A stretch of DNA of 64,000 bases from Dermabacteraceae bacterium TAE3-ERU5 (GCA_019218375.1 JAHUUK010000003.1:186001-250000), one strand, 5' to 3'. Counted from the first letter of the stretch, positions 35,049 to 43,654 are shown. The notes: generated from the sequence alone by a model not told the origin. Program-made: numbers and translations.

Positions 35049-36206
35049 ATGAATGATTTTCTCGCCGGTCTCCAGCTGCCCGTGGTAGCTAAGACCGCCA
35101 TCTTCGCAGTGCTTATTCTGCTGGTGACCTGGATTATTGCCACCGTGCTGAAGAGCGCAATCGTGAAGCTGTCGGAGCGTGTCGCGTTCCTGAACCGCAC
35201 TGATGGCAACGGACAGGCCCTCGGTACCACCCTTGGCACCATCGCTTCGCTGGTTGTCTGGCTGTTCGGCCTGATGGCCCTCATGGATCTGTTCGGTCAG
35301 CACAACGCTCTGGCCCCGATCCGCGCCATGCTCGAGAGCTTCCTCGGCTACCTGCCCCGCCTCATCGGCGCTGGCATCATCCTGTTCGTGGGCGTCATGG
35401 TCGCCAAGATCGTGCGCACCCTCATCGAGACCGCTATGGGCGCTGCTAGCGTTGACAAGCGCCTCGCTAGCGTCATGCCGGGCAAGAAGGGCGCCGACGC
35501 CAAGCCGTTCCCGCTGACCAACCTGGTTGCTTCCTTCGTCTTCGTGATGATCGTCCTGGTCGTTGCTATCGCCGCTGTTGAGACCCTCGAGATCGAAGCG
35601 ATCTCCGTCCCGCTGACCGCGATGCTGACCACCGTCTTTGACATGATCCCCGCGATCGTTACCGCTGCCGTTCTGTTCACCGCTGGTGCACTCCTCGGTG
35701 GCTTCCTCGGCAACTTCGCTGAGAGCGCCATCTCCGCCACCGGCGTTGACGGCAAGGTACACAGCCTCGGCCTGCTCCCGCAGGGCACCAACCTGTCCAA
35801 GCTCGTGGCTATCGTTATCCACGCTGTTCTGGTTGTTCTGTTCGCCATCATGGCGTTCGACGTCCTCAACCTGCCGCAGGTTAGCGCGATCCTGAACGAC
35901 GTTCTGAGCCTCACCGGCCAGGTCCTCTTCGGCGCTGTCATCATCGCCCTCGGCGTTGTTGTTGCCAAGTTCCTGACCACCCTCGTCAGCGGCCCGGTCA
36001 AGCCGGTCCTGTACTGGGGCGTCATCGTTCTGTTCTCCGCCATGGGCCTCAAGTTCATGGGCATCGCAGACTCCATCGTGAACCTGGCCTTCGGTGCCGC
36101 AGTGATCGGCGTTGCCGCCGCTGCCGCCCTGGCCTACGGCCTCGGTGGCCGCGAAGCCGCTGCCCGTTCCCTCGAGAACGTTGGCAAGTGCAAGAAGGAG
36201 ATCTGA
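35049..36206 (+). CDS. Mechanosensitive-channel-like protein with conserved TM-helix repeats
   Basis: 385 residues and about ten hydrophobic segments. The repeated unit (GYLPRLIGAGIILFVGVMVAKIVRTLIE, MIPAIVTAAVLFTAGALLGGFLGNF) and the closing AYGLGGREAAARSLEN are characteristic of the TM_helix (CmpX/YnaI-related) group of MscS-superfamily membrane proteins. Codon choice (many GCT, GTT, CTG, ATC) resembles highly expressed genes such as groEL and differs from the flanking MFS gene. It has its own 134-base upstream region and a strong terminator, so is likely monocistronic. Confidence 0.86.
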   Translation: MNDFLAGLQLPVVAKTAIFAVLILLVTWIIATVLKSAIVKLSERVAFLNRTDGNGQALGTTLGTIASLVVWLFGLMALMDLFGQHNALAPIRAMLESFLGYLPRLIGAGIILFVGVMVAKIVRTLIETAMGAASVDKRLASVMPGKKGADAKPFPLTNLVASFVFVMIVLVVAIAAVETLEIEAISVPLTAMLTTVFDMIPAIVTAAVLFTAGALLGGFLGNFAESAISATGVDGKVHSLGLLPQGTNLSKLVAIVIHAVLVVLFAIMAFDVLNLPQVSAILNDVLSLTGQVLFGAVIIALGVVVAKFLTTLVSGPVKPVLYWGVIVLFSAMGLKFMGIADSIVNLAFGAAVIGVAAAAALAYGLGGREAAARSLENVGKCKKEI

Positions 36207-36237
36207 GCCCTAAGGCTTAGCTAACTTTCTAAAGAGG

Positions 36238-36270
36238 AAGGCCCCGCCGTACGGCGGGGCCTTTCTTTTG
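36238..36270 (+). terminator. Rho-independent terminator after the TM-helix channel gene
   Basis: AAGGCCCCGCCG / CGGCGGGGCCTT (36238-36249 and 36252-36263), 12 perfect base pairs with a 2-base centre, followed by TCTTTT. Confidence 0.92.
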
Positions 36271-36341
36271 CGCCTTGTTCTTCTACGTCTTGTGCCCGGC
36301 CCTTTGCCAAACCCGCACCCGCCCGTCGGGACGGGAACCCC

Positions 36342-36887
36342 TTACCGCCTGTTAGCCAGCCAGAAGGTGCAAAGCGCAAGCCCCGCCACCGTAGCGGCGG
36401 TAAACGCCCCGCCCGCGGCGGGTAAGGCAAGACCCGGCAGGAATAGCAGCAATGCCGCGCACGCGGTGCCAAGGGCGCAGCACAGCAGCAGCGAACGCAG
36501 GAAGGGCCACCAGAGGGCGGCGGAAAACCTGGCGTGTGCCGGAGCGGCGGCAGCGAGCGCCCAAGCCTGGTGGGAGACGCACAGCAAAATCCCGGCGGCG
36601 AAAGCGGTTTCCCAAGCGAGCGTCGGGTTTGCCGCATACATCAGCACGGCTCCCGCCGTGCAGGCCAGCCCCGCGTACGAATCCGGGTGGAACGACGCCC
36701 AGGCAGCGCCCCCGCACAAAGCCAGACAGCCACCCCAGGCCCAAACATTATGAGCGGGATAGCCCAGCAAAAACAGGGTCAGGAGAGCGCAAAGCAAGGC
36801 CAGCGTACGTACCGCGTACTGGCCTCGGCTGGTTAGGGAAAGCGCGTCGCGCCATGCCAATACGCGTTCGATCAGTCGATTAGTCAT
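36342..36887 (-). CDS. Hypothetical polytopic membrane protein
   Basis: 181 residues, mostly hydrophobic, about five helices (for example TLALLCALLTLFLLGYPAHNVWAWGG and LLLCCALGTACAALLLFLPGLALP). No motif I recognise. It is the last gene of the MoxR/DUF58 operon, overlapping the DUF58 stop by 4 bases. In many actinobacteria this place is taken by a large transglutaminase-like membrane protein; here only a short membrane protein is present. Confidence 0.72.
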   Translation of the reverse strand: MTNRLIERVLAWRDALSLTSRGQYAVRTLALLCALLTLFLLGYPAHNVWAWGGCLALCGGAAWASFHPDSYAGLACTAGAVLMYAANPTLAWETAFAAGILLCVSHQAWALAAAAPAHARFSAALWWPFLRSLLLCCALGTACAALLLFLPGLALPAAGGAFTAATVAGLALCTFWLANRR

Positions 36888-38110
36888 CTGCGCCTCCGTG
36901 CTCCCTGCCGCGATAGCGATGCCAATACGGGCGAGAGCGATTCGCTGCCACGCCAGGGAATAACGGGGGTGCCGTATTCCTCTATGCGTGCCACGGTTTC
37001 CGCGCGCTCCAAAAGCCGCAGCCGCCAGGCGAGCCTGCGCGTCTCGTCACCCTCCGCCGTAAGATCGCCAGGCAGCGTATCGATCAGCACCACCTGCGCG
37101 CCGCGCGCAAGCAGTGAAATCACCTCATCGGTAACGTCGGCCCGCAGCAGCGGGGAACAAACGAAGACCAGGCTGCCGCCGCGTAGCCGATAGAGGGGAC
37201 GGGGGCGGTTATTACGCGCCGTGGCGCGTTCCGCACCCGCCACCAGATCCGTGAGCAGCCGGTACTGGCCGCGCCCGGAACGCGGGCGCAGCGAACCGAG
37301 CACGGTCCCGAAATCGTGCAGGCCAACCCGGTCCCCGGCATCCAGGTAGTAGCGGGCCAGCACGTTTAGCGCCGACACGCTGGTATCCAGGCTGGAGCCG
37401 GTATCGCTGCCGACATCGGTGAGGGTATCGACGGCGATGATGACATCGGTATCACGGTCGGTCAGGGTCGCGTTCGTGTGTAATTCCCCGACGCGAGAAG
37501 TAACCCGCCAGTTGATGCGCCGCAATCTATCCCCCGGCAGGAAGGGGCGCACGTCCGCGAGCGCCGAACCGTCCCCGCGCCGGGGAGAGGTATGCGCGCC
37601 GGTGACCCCTATCGGGTGGGCGAGGGAGGAACGGGCGCTGCTCGTATCCGCCCGGGGGGTGACCCTGACGGGCGGCAGCTGACAGGGGGAGAGGCAGCGC
37701 TGGCTAAACAATGCATCGTGCGAAACGAGCGTAACGGGACCGACCTCGTACATTCCCCAGCGCGAAAACGAGAGGGAAATCTTGGCTTTGCTACCCGCGC
37801 CGCCTAGCACCGCACCCCAGGCCGGGGTGTATTTCGTGTGCGCACGCAGCGTAGTAGCGAGCGCTACCGGACCGGCGGCCTCGGAGGTCAGCTCGCACAC
37901 CTCACCCTCGCGGGCGCGCGAGGAAGAAAGCCGGGCGGCTGCCGGACGCGGCTTGGGGGAAGCTGCGGCGAGCGCCAACCAGGCAGCGAGCGCAGAAACC
38001 AGCAGCAAAACCTCCGCCCTGCCGGTCAAAATCGCCAGCAGTGCCCCGAACGAACAGGTGAGCAGGGCGCGGACGTAAGCGGCGGTATGGCCGCTGGCAG
38101 CGGCTGGCAT
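36884..38110 (-). CDS. DUF58 domain protein (MoxR-associated)
   Basis: 408 residues from ATG 38110, which overlaps the MoxR stop as TAATG. Two N-terminal membrane helices (ALLTCSFGALLAILTG, LLLVSALAAWLALAAA), a beta-rich segment, and the DUF58/vWA-like core with RRGDGSALADVRPFLPGDRLRRINWRVTSRVGELHTN, then DVIIAVDTL. DUF58 proteins act with MoxR AAA+ ATPases, probably in maturation of envelope complexes. The frame is open upstream to 38527 but that portion is antisense to moxR's own coding frame and not real. Confidence 0.9.
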   Translation of the reverse strand: MPAAASGHTAAYVRALLTCSFGALLAILTGRAEVLLLVSALAAWLALAAASPKPRPAAARLSSSRAREGEVCELTSEAAGPVALATTLRAHTKYTPAWGAVLGGAGSKAKISLSFSRWGMYEVGPVTLVSHDALFSQRCLSPCQLPPVRVTPRADTSSARSSLAHPIGVTGAHTSPRRGDGSALADVRPFLPGDRLRRINWRVTSRVGELHTNATLTDRDTDVIIAVDTLTDVGSDTGSSLDTSVSALNVLARYYLDAGDRVGLHDFGTVLGSLRPRSGRGQYRLLTDLVAGAERATARNNRPRPLYRLRGGSLVFVCSPLLRADVTDEVISLLARGAQVVLIDTLPGDLTAEGDETRRLAWRLRLLERAETVARIEEYGTPVIPWRGSESLSPVLASLSRQGARRRR

Positions 38111-39087
38111 TAACGCTCCGCCGGGTCGATGTCGGGCACGGGTACGCTGCGCAGCAGGTCGGCCACTACGTCGCCGGGCTGCACCTCCTGCAGCCAGAGT
38201 TCGGGCTTGATGGCGATGCGGTGCGTGAGGGCGGCCGGTGCCAGTTCCTGCACATCGCTTGGCAGCACGAAATCGCGGCCCTGCATGAGCGCCCAGGCCC
38301 GCGCCGTGGTCAGCAGGGCCAGGGAGCCGCGCGGCGATGCGCCGAGCAGCACCTGGCGGTGTTCCCGGCTGGCGGCGCAAAGCTGCACCAGGTAACGCAC
38401 GATGTCGGGATGCACGTAAACGGTTTCGGCGCATTCCTGCAGTGCCAGCAGGGTCTCGGGATCGACCACGGTGCGCAGCACCGTTTCTTCGCTGCCGCGC
38501 GTCATGCGGGAGGCGAGCACCCGGCATTCGTCGTCCAGGCTCGGGTAGCCGAAGCTGAGGCGGAGCAGGAATCGGTCCAGCTGCGCCTCCGGCAGGGGAT
38601 AGGTGCCCTCGTGTTCGACCGGGTTAGCGGTGGCGATGACGTGGAACGGGCGCGGCAGGGGATGGGTTGTTCCCTCTACCGTCGCCTGCCCCTCCTGCAT
38701 GGCTTCGAGCAGCGCGGCCTGGGTCTTGGGGGGAGTGCGGTTGATTTCGTCGGCCAGCAGCAGCCCCGTGAACACCGGGCCGGGACGGAAGTTGAAACGC
38801 CCCTCGGCAGGGTCGTAAACGTAGCTGCCGGTGAGGTCCGAGGGGAGCAGATCGGGGGTGAACTGGGCACGCGTAAAGGGCAGCCCTAGCACCTGTGCGA
38901 ACGCGCGGGCCGTGACCGTTTTACCCAGCCCCGGATAGTCCTCAATCAGCACATGACCGCGGGCGATAAGGGAGGCGAGCAGCATCTGGAGCGGTTTCTC
39001 GGCACCGATAACGGCGCGGGCAACCTCCGCCAGGATTTCCTGGCTCAGCCGGTGGGCTTCTGCGTGGCTAAGGCTTTGCGTGTTCAC
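38110..39087 (-). CDS. MoxR-family AAA+ ATPase
   Basis: 325 residues. Walker A is in LIEDYPGLGKTVTARAFAQ; Walker B and sensor are in GLLLADEINRTPPKTQAALLEAMQEGQATVEG; sensor 1 is in FHVIATANPVEHEGTYPLPEAQLDRFLLRL. A lid domain with SPRGSLALLTTARAWALMQGRDFVLPSDV closes it. A cytosolic chaperone for the DUF58 protein and its partners. Starts by a 4-base overlap with the upstream gene. Confidence 0.93.
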   Translation of the reverse strand: MNTQSLSHAEAHRLSQEILAEVARAVIGAEKPLQMLLASLIARGHVLIEDYPGLGKTVTARAFAQVLGLPFTRAQFTPDLLPSDLTGSYVYDPAEGRFNFRPGPVFTGLLLADEINRTPPKTQAALLEAMQEGQATVEGTTHPLPRPFHVIATANPVEHEGTYPLPEAQLDRFLLRLSFGYPSLDDECRVLASRMTRGSEETVLRTVVDPETLLALQECAETVYVHPDIVRYLVQLCAASREHRQVLLGASPRGSLALLTTARAWALMQGRDFVLPSDVQELAPAALTHRIAIKPELWLQEVQPGDVVADLLRSVPVPDIDPAER

Positions 39088-39548
39088 AGTGACTCGATTT
39101 CTCCTAGGTAGGCGGAAAGCTTACGGCCGTCCATTTGTTGCTCCGTATCGCGCAGCAGCCGGGTGAGTTCCGGGGTTAGTACGCCGTCGGTGAGCAGCGG
39201 GTCTTTCCCGTGCAGGCGCTGGCCGCGGGTGCTGGCGCAGGCTGCTAGCCGACGCTGCAGGGTGCGGGACTCACGCCCGGTGAGAACGGCGCGCACGGCG
39301 TCCTCGGTTTGCGTGATCTGACTGGTGTCGGCCCCGAAAACTTCCGCTTCGGCTGCGGCGGGCGAGGGCCAGGCGACGCTATCCGCCGCGAGCGGCCCGG
39401 TCTTTAGCAGCAGATAACCGATCGCTCCCAGGAAGGTGGCGCAAACCAACAGGTAGGGAGCGAGTGCCACCCCCATTAAGAACAGGGCCGCAGCGGTGAG
39501 TGTCACTACCGCCGCGCTGCCCAATAGGGCGAGCGAAAAACGTTTCAC
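39084..39548 (-). CDS. Hypothetical two-helix membrane protein
   Basis: 154 residues: two adjacent N-terminal membrane helices (SLALLGSAAVVTLTAAALFLMGVAL, YLLVCATFLGAIGYLLL) and a ~100-residue cytosolic helical domain ending LLRDTEQQMDGRKLSAYLGEIESL. I do not recognise the family. It overlaps both neighbours by 4 bases, so it is made together with MoxR and the DUF4129 protein and probably belongs to the same membrane assembly. Confidence 0.75.
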   Translation of the reverse strand: MKRFSLALLGSAAVVTLTAAALFLMGVALAPYLLVCATFLGAIGYLLLKTGPLAADSVAWPSPAAAEAEVFGADTSQITQTEDAVRAVLTGRESRTLQRRLAACASTRGQRLHGKDPLLTDGVLTPELTRLLRDTEQQMDGRKLSAYLGEIESL

Positions 39549-40288
39549 ACCGCCTCACCCCCGGCCGGAGAATCGGCCTGACGCAGGTTTGCATCGGCCT
39601 GGGGCAGGCTTGTTAGAAGGCGGCGCAAAGCGGCTTCGGCAGCGGCCACCGCAGCTTCATCAAGCACCCGGCCAGAATAGCGTTCCTGCTGGTAGAGGGA
39701 CTCTAGGCGTTTTAGCGCGGCAGCGTCCAGGGGGAGCGCCGACAGCGCCCGACTGGTGAACTGATCGGCGGTTTCGTGAGGCCGCCGGGGCACGCCACCC
39801 GCAGCGGCAGCAAACTCTAGCTTCCGCCAGGCGCGACAAACCGCTCCCGCGGGAGGGCCGTTATCCAACTCCGCGCGGGCCGCCACGAAAGCGTCAGCCA
39901 CGGCCCCTAAATCGCGCGGGGCGGAAACCGGGCCGGCAGCTACATCTACCTCTTCCCGTAGCGGGGTGCCGTGAGTATGCAAAGCCCGCACCACGCGCAG
40001 CACCAGCCAGGCGGCGCAGATAACCGCGACCACCACCGCCAGCGTAATGAGTATCCCCAGCCAGGCTTGCGTCTCGTAGGCGCGGGCCGGATCCACCACC
40101 GGCTGCTGCGGCGGGGGCGGCGGTTCCTCGGGAGAAACGGTGCGGGGCGGGGGAGGCGAAAGCCTAAACTCCCTGCCGGGAATCGTATGGCTCGGGGAGG
40201 GGCGCGCAGAACGGGCCGACACCACGGCGGCGGCACCTAACAAGAAAACCCCCAGCGGTAGCAGGAAGCTCCCACGCCCAGGCTTCAC
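39545..40288 (-). CDS. DUF4129 domain membrane protein
   Basis: 247 residues. A signal/anchor helix (FLLPLGVFLLGAAAVV), a Pro-rich extracytoplasmic stretch (SPPPPRTVSPEEPPPPPQQP), a second helix (AWLGILITLAVVVAVICAAWLVLRV) and a cytosolic DUF4129 domain with CRAWRKLEFAAAAGGVPRRPHETADQFTSRAL ... LYQQERYSGRVLDEAAV. DUF4129 is often the C-terminal domain of transglutaminase-like proteins in these clusters. Coupled to the methyltransferase stop by 4 bases. Confidence 0.87.
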   Translation of the reverse strand: MKPGRGSFLLPLGVFLLGAAAVVSARSARPSPSHTIPGREFRLSPPPPRTVSPEEPPPPPQQPVVDPARAYETQAWLGILITLAVVVAVICAAWLVLRVVRALHTHGTPLREEVDVAAGPVSAPRDLGAVADAFVAARAELDNGPPAGAVCRAWRKLEFAAAAGGVPRRPHETADQFTSRALSALPLDAAALKRLESLYQQERYSGRVLDEAAVAAAEAALRRLLTSLPQADANLRQADSPAGGEAV

Positions 40289-41520
40289 AGTGGCTCCGCC
40301 TCGGTATTTTTAAGCGGCTCAGCCACTATCACACTATGTTTTCCGGCCACCCTGGTAAGGAAGATGGTGGCCCGCCCGTCACCGTTTTGGGCGGGGCGCA
40401 GCATTCGCCGCAGCTGCTCCGGTTCCAGCGCCGCCCCGCGCTTCTTAATGACGAGGTTCCCGATGCGTTCCTTACGCAGGTACGCCTTCAACGCCTTCAC
40501 GCCGAACGGCAGCACGTCCCGCACGCGATAACCGGTCAGGAACGGGCTTTCCTGCGCGGCAGCGCCGCTCAGGTAGGCGATGCTCTGATCAATCACGTGC
40601 AGATCGAGCGCGGCGGCCAGGGTGCCGAGCAAGCCGGAGCGAATCACCGCGCCGTCCGGTTCGTACAGGTAAGGGCCGACCTCGCCCACCGGAACCTCGC
40701 TGTCTTCCCCGGTGCCGTCCAGGCGGTGCGTACCGCCGGGGCCGAGCAGGAGCGCGCTGCGGCGCACCCCCGGCCGCGCCAGGGGGCCACACCAGAGGGC
40801 CGCCTCCACCACGCTGCCGCGCACGCTCACCCACTGGGTTTCGCAATCATCCGGCAGCGCCGCGTGGTCGATACCGGGGCCAAGTTTCACGCCGACGGGG
40901 CCGTATGCGCCGTCGCTGCCCAGCCTGCGGGCCAGCTCCAACACCTGGCTGAGCGGAGGGGAACATTCCTCCGGGTCGTAGAGGCGCCGCCCGTTTTCGC
41001 GCCGGGCCGGGTCCAGCCAGAGGGCATCCCCGGTCGTCGGCACATACGCGTGGAAATCTCCCGCCTCCGCGCGGGCCGAGGGGAAGGGCATCAGGTTAAT
41101 GCTGGCCAGGGACGCGGTGACAGGATCGCGGTCGATCGCGAGCACGTTTAGCCCCATTCCCGCGAAAGCCAGGGAATCCCCGCCCAGACCGCAGCCCAGA
41201 TCCACCACCCGCTGCGGGGAAAGCGCGGCGTAACGCTGGGCGTGATGGGCGGCGACGCTGAGCCGCGTGGCCTGCTCCAGGCCGTCCGGGGTAAAGAGCA
41301 TCCGCTGCGCGAACTCCCCGAACTTATCGGCGGCGCGAGCACGCAGGCGCGACTGCGTGAGCAGCGCCGCCACGGCCCCCGCCGGATGCCCCTCGCGGCG
41401 CAGCTTTTCGTTCAGCGCCAGCGCCCCGTCCTCGCTGTAGGGCGGCAGGGAATTGAGCAGCTGCCAGCCCTCCGGTTGGAGCACGTATTGCAGGTTTTCA
41501 AGAAAGGCATCCTGGGTCAC
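40285..41520 (-). CDS. Class I SAM-dependent methyltransferase with THUMP-like domain
   Basis: 411 residues from GTG 41520 (MTQDAFLENLQ). The central Rossmann fold has RVVDLGCGLGGDSLAFAGMGLNVLAIDRDPVTASLASIN (SAM-binding motif I and acidic motif II) and WLDPARRENGRR. The C-terminal region GVKALKAYLRKERIGNLVIKKRGAALEPEQLRRML is the THUMP-like domain of a conserved actinobacterial family. RNA is the likely substrate by analogy to THUMP proteins; not established. It leads the MoxR operon and diverges from moeA with 33 bases between starts. The frame is open to 41559 but the shorter start avoids overlapping moeA's start. Confidence 0.87.
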   Translation of the reverse strand: MTQDAFLENLQYVLQPEGWQLLNSLPPYSEDGALALNEKLRREGHPAGAVAALLTQSRLRARAADKFGEFAQRMLFTPDGLEQATRLSVAAHHAQRYAALSPQRVVDLGCGLGGDSLAFAGMGLNVLAIDRDPVTASLASINLMPFPSARAEAGDFHAYVPTTGDALWLDPARRENGRRLYDPEECSPPLSQVLELARRLGSDGAYGPVGVKLGPGIDHAALPDDCETQWVSVRGSVVEAALWCGPLARPGVRRSALLLGPGGTHRLDGTGEDSEVPVGEVGPYLYEPDGAVIRSGLLGTLAAALDLHVIDQSIAYLSGAAAQESPFLTGYRVRDVLPFGVKALKAYLRKERIGNLVIKKRGAALEPEQLRRMLRPAQNGDGRATIFLTRVAGKHSVIVAEPLKNTEAEPL

Positions 41521-41553
41521 TCGGCCATCGTAGTGCCTGGCACAATAGGGGGC

Positions 41554-42750
41554 ATGCATGATGAGCCGTCTTTGGAAGCGTGGCGCAGCGCCGCAGCCGC
41601 CCTGAACGTTCCCGCGCAGATCGCGCAGCTGCCGCTGGAAGCGGCGCTCGGAATGCCTTTAGCCGAACCGGTTACCGCACCGCACCCGCTGCCGCACGTG
41701 CTCTGCTCCGCGATGGACGGCTACGCGGTGGCTGCGGGAACGGACCCCACCGCCACGCTGCCGGTGGTGGCCGACATCCCGGCGGGCGTCGGCCTGCCCG
41801 CGCCCCTTCCCGAAGGGACGGCAGCCCGCATCATGACCGGCGCGCCCCTGCCCGCCGGGGCGGGAATTGTGGTCCCCGTAGAACTAACCGACGCGGACCC
41901 GTTCGGCCCGCTGCCGCAGACGGTGACACTCGCCGCGCAGGAAACGGACATGCGCGACGGCAGGCACATTCGCGCCGTGGGTGAAGAACTCGCGCAGGGC
42001 GCGGTGATCGCCGCCGCCGGACAACGGGTCGGCCCCGGGCTGGTCGGGCTTGCCCGCGCCGCCGGCATAGACACCTGCACCGTGCGCAAACCCGTGCGGG
42101 TCGGAATCATCGCTACCGGGGACGAACTGGTGGACGAATCTTGCGCCGACGGTTCCGTGCGCGAATCCAACACCGGAATGTTGGCCGCCGCCGTCACCGC
42201 CCTCGGCCACAGCGCCGAAACGGTGCGCAGCGGGGACGACCCCGACGACTTTTTCGCCTGCCTGAGCGCGCTCGCCGCCCGTAGCGACCTGGTGCTCACC
42301 ACCGGCGGCGTGGGGGTGGGCGCGTTCGACGTGGTGAAGTTGGCGCTCACCGAACAGGGGTGTTCGCGCTTTGCGCACCTGGCCCTGCGTCCCGGCGGGC
42401 CGCAGGGGATGGGGGAGCTGCTCGGGGCCGACGGCCGCCGGGTACCGCTACTGCATTTCCCCGGCACCCCGGTGGGGGCACTGCTGGCGTTCCACCTGTT
42501 CGCGCGCGAGGCGCTGGGGCAACCCGCGCTGCGCTGCGTGATGCCGCTGGCTTCGGGCGAGGAAATCCTGCGTAAGCCGGGTGTGTTCGCGCGCCCGGTA
42601 AGGATCGGTGCCGACGGCGCGCACGTGATGGGAGGGAAACGGCTTGCCCCGTTCGCTACCGCCCACGGGGTGGCGCTGCTCGGCTACGGGCAGAGCGCCG
42701 GCATGAAACAGATTCCGGCCGCGCACATGGTCGATATCTTGCTGTTTTAA
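41554..42750 (+). CDS. MoeA-like molybdopterin molybdotransferase (divergent copy)
   Basis: 398 residues from ATG 41554. MoeA inserts molybdate into adenylylated molybdopterin. Domain order is normal: CSAMDGYAVA (51-60), MTGAPLPAGAGIVVPVE, GRHIRAVGEEL, the MoCF-binding domain VRVGIIATGDELVDE and TTGGVGVGAFDVVK, then FPGTPVGALLAF and a C-terminal beta domain. Several conserved positions differ: the usual D-N before SAMDGY is Leu50-Cys51, and PGNPVSA is PGTPVGA. A -10-like CACAAT (41541-41546) lies eight bases before ATG, suggesting a leaderless transcript. The long open frame upstream of 41554 is antisense to the methyltransferase. Confidence 0.87.
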   Translation: MHDEPSLEAWRSAAAALNVPAQIAQLPLEAALGMPLAEPVTAPHPLPHVLCSAMDGYAVAAGTDPTATLPVVADIPAGVGLPAPLPEGTAARIMTGAPLPAGAGIVVPVELTDADPFGPLPQTVTLAAQETDMRDGRHIRAVGEELAQGAVIAAAGQRVGPGLVGLARAAGIDTCTVRKPVRVGIIATGDELVDESCADGSVRESNTGMLAAAVTALGHSAETVRSGDDPDDFFACLSALAARSDLVLTTGGVGVGAFDVVKLALTEQGCSRFAHLALRPGGPQGMGELLGADGRRVPLLHFPGTPVGALLAFHLFAREALGQPALRCVMPLASGEEILRKPGVFARPVRIGADGAHVMGGKRLAPFATAHGVALLGYGQSAGMKQIPAAHMVDILLF

Positions 42751-42776
42751 CGGCTTTTCGGCCCTATGCTGGGGTT

Positions 42777-43064
42777 ATGGCACGTAAAGATGATCCCCGC
42801 GTAATCGCTACCCTCAACGAATGGGCCACCGCCGTTTCTCAGGACCTCGAAATGGAGCAGGTCTTTGACGAGGACTCGGTAGGCATGTACCTGGCCCTGA
42901 CCGGCGCCGCCGCCGTAGAGGTGGTTCGCCCCGCAGCCCCGTTCGTCGCCCTGTTCGCCGGTTACCTGTACGGGGCTGGCCGCGCCGACTCCCTGGAAGA
43001 GGCGGCTGATCTAGCCGCGCAGGCGATGCGCCGCCATCTGCCGGTAAAAGAAGAAGAGGAATAG
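42777..43064 (+). CDS. DUF6457-like small protein
   Basis: 95 residues: VIATLNEWATAVSQDLEME, a central helix with VVRPAAPFVALFAGYLYGAGRA, and an acidic tail VKEEEE. This pattern matches the DUF6457 family, found next to or fused with molybdenum-cofactor guanylyltransferase genes in actinobacteria. Role unknown. It follows moeA by 26 bases. TATGCT (42765-42770) seven bases before ATG may be a -10 for a separate leaderless transcript. Confidence 0.75.
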   Translation: MARKDDPRVIATLNEWATAVSQDLEMEQVFDEDSVGMYLALTGAAAVEVVRPAAPFVALFAGYLYGAGRADSLEEAADLAAQAMRRHLPVKEEEE

Positions 43065-43074
43065 TCCGCAGGGG

Positions 43075-43383
43075 CTAGAGGGAATCAATATCCAGCTGCT
43101 TGCGGCGTCTTTCGTCCTGCTGCTTCTTAATTTCTTCTAGCCGCCGACGGTTGCGGGCGAAATCCCGCCCCCAGAGCGTCAGTGTGACGCTGCAGGTACC
43201 GATCGACGCGCCGAGTGTGAATGAAAGCAGATTCGCACTGTAAAGGTAGCCCGAGAGCGGGATTAACAGCAGAACGACGGTGGGTAGCGGCCATTGTGGC
43301 AGGTCACGGTGCCTTAAGAGGTCGTGACCGGCTATCGCCGCCACGACTCCGGACGCGAGTAGAAGTGCTTGCCACAGACTCAT
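43075..43383 (-). CDS. Hypothetical small membrane protein
   Basis: 102 residues. About three hydrophobic helices (LLLASGVVAAIAG, PTVVLLLIPLSGYLYSANLLSFTLGASIGTCSVTLTLWG) and a strongly basic coiled-coil-like cytosolic tail (RNRRRLEEIKKQQDERRRKQLD). Not recognised. Convergent with the DUF6457 gene, 10 bases apart, and divergent from the peptide transporter operon. Confidence 0.65.
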   Translation of the reverse strand: MSLWQALLLASGVVAAIAGHDLLRHRDLPQWPLPTVVLLLIPLSGYLYSANLLSFTLGASIGTCSVTLTLWGRDFARNRRRLEEIKKQQDERRRKQLDIDSL

Positions 43384-43573
43384 TTCGCTATCGTACTGTG
43401 ACGTCTTGATTGTGAACTACTTGCTCCAAAGGGGTAATCTGTGTGGGACTTCCGTGCGGTAACCCCACCGCGTAAATAAGACAGTAAGTAAGGAAGGCTG
43501 CCTCGGTTTGCGGCGAACGTTTTTTGGAAAACGGCCATCGCCGCCGCTCAACTCCGCGTAGGCTCGCAGTATT

Positions 43574-43594
43574 GCGCTCCTACAGGAGGAGCGC
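43574..43594 (+). promoter_or_regulatory. Hairpin in the leader of the oligopeptide transporter operon
   Basis: GCGCTCCT, 5-base loop ACAGG, AGGAGCGC. It lies ~50 bases before oppB in a 263-base upstream region and sequesters an AGGAGG-like stretch. It could influence translation or stability of the leader; no clear promoter was fixed. Confidence 0.5.
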
Positions 43595-43627
43595 TGGACG
43601 TAGCTAACCCGAGGATAAGGAGTGTGC

Positions 43628-43654
43628 ATGATGAGCCGGAGGCACCGTGGCTAG
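43628..43654 (+). CDS. Possible 8-residue leader peptide overlapping the oppB start
   Basis: ATG ATG AGC CGG AGG CAC CGT GGC TAG encodes MMSRRHRG. It has an excellent AAGGAG (43617-43622) five bases upstream and terminates inside oppB, whose GTG (43647) is in another frame. Ribosomes finishing it could re-initiate on oppB. Translation is unproven and could be incidental. Confidence 0.4.
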   Translation: MMSRRHRG

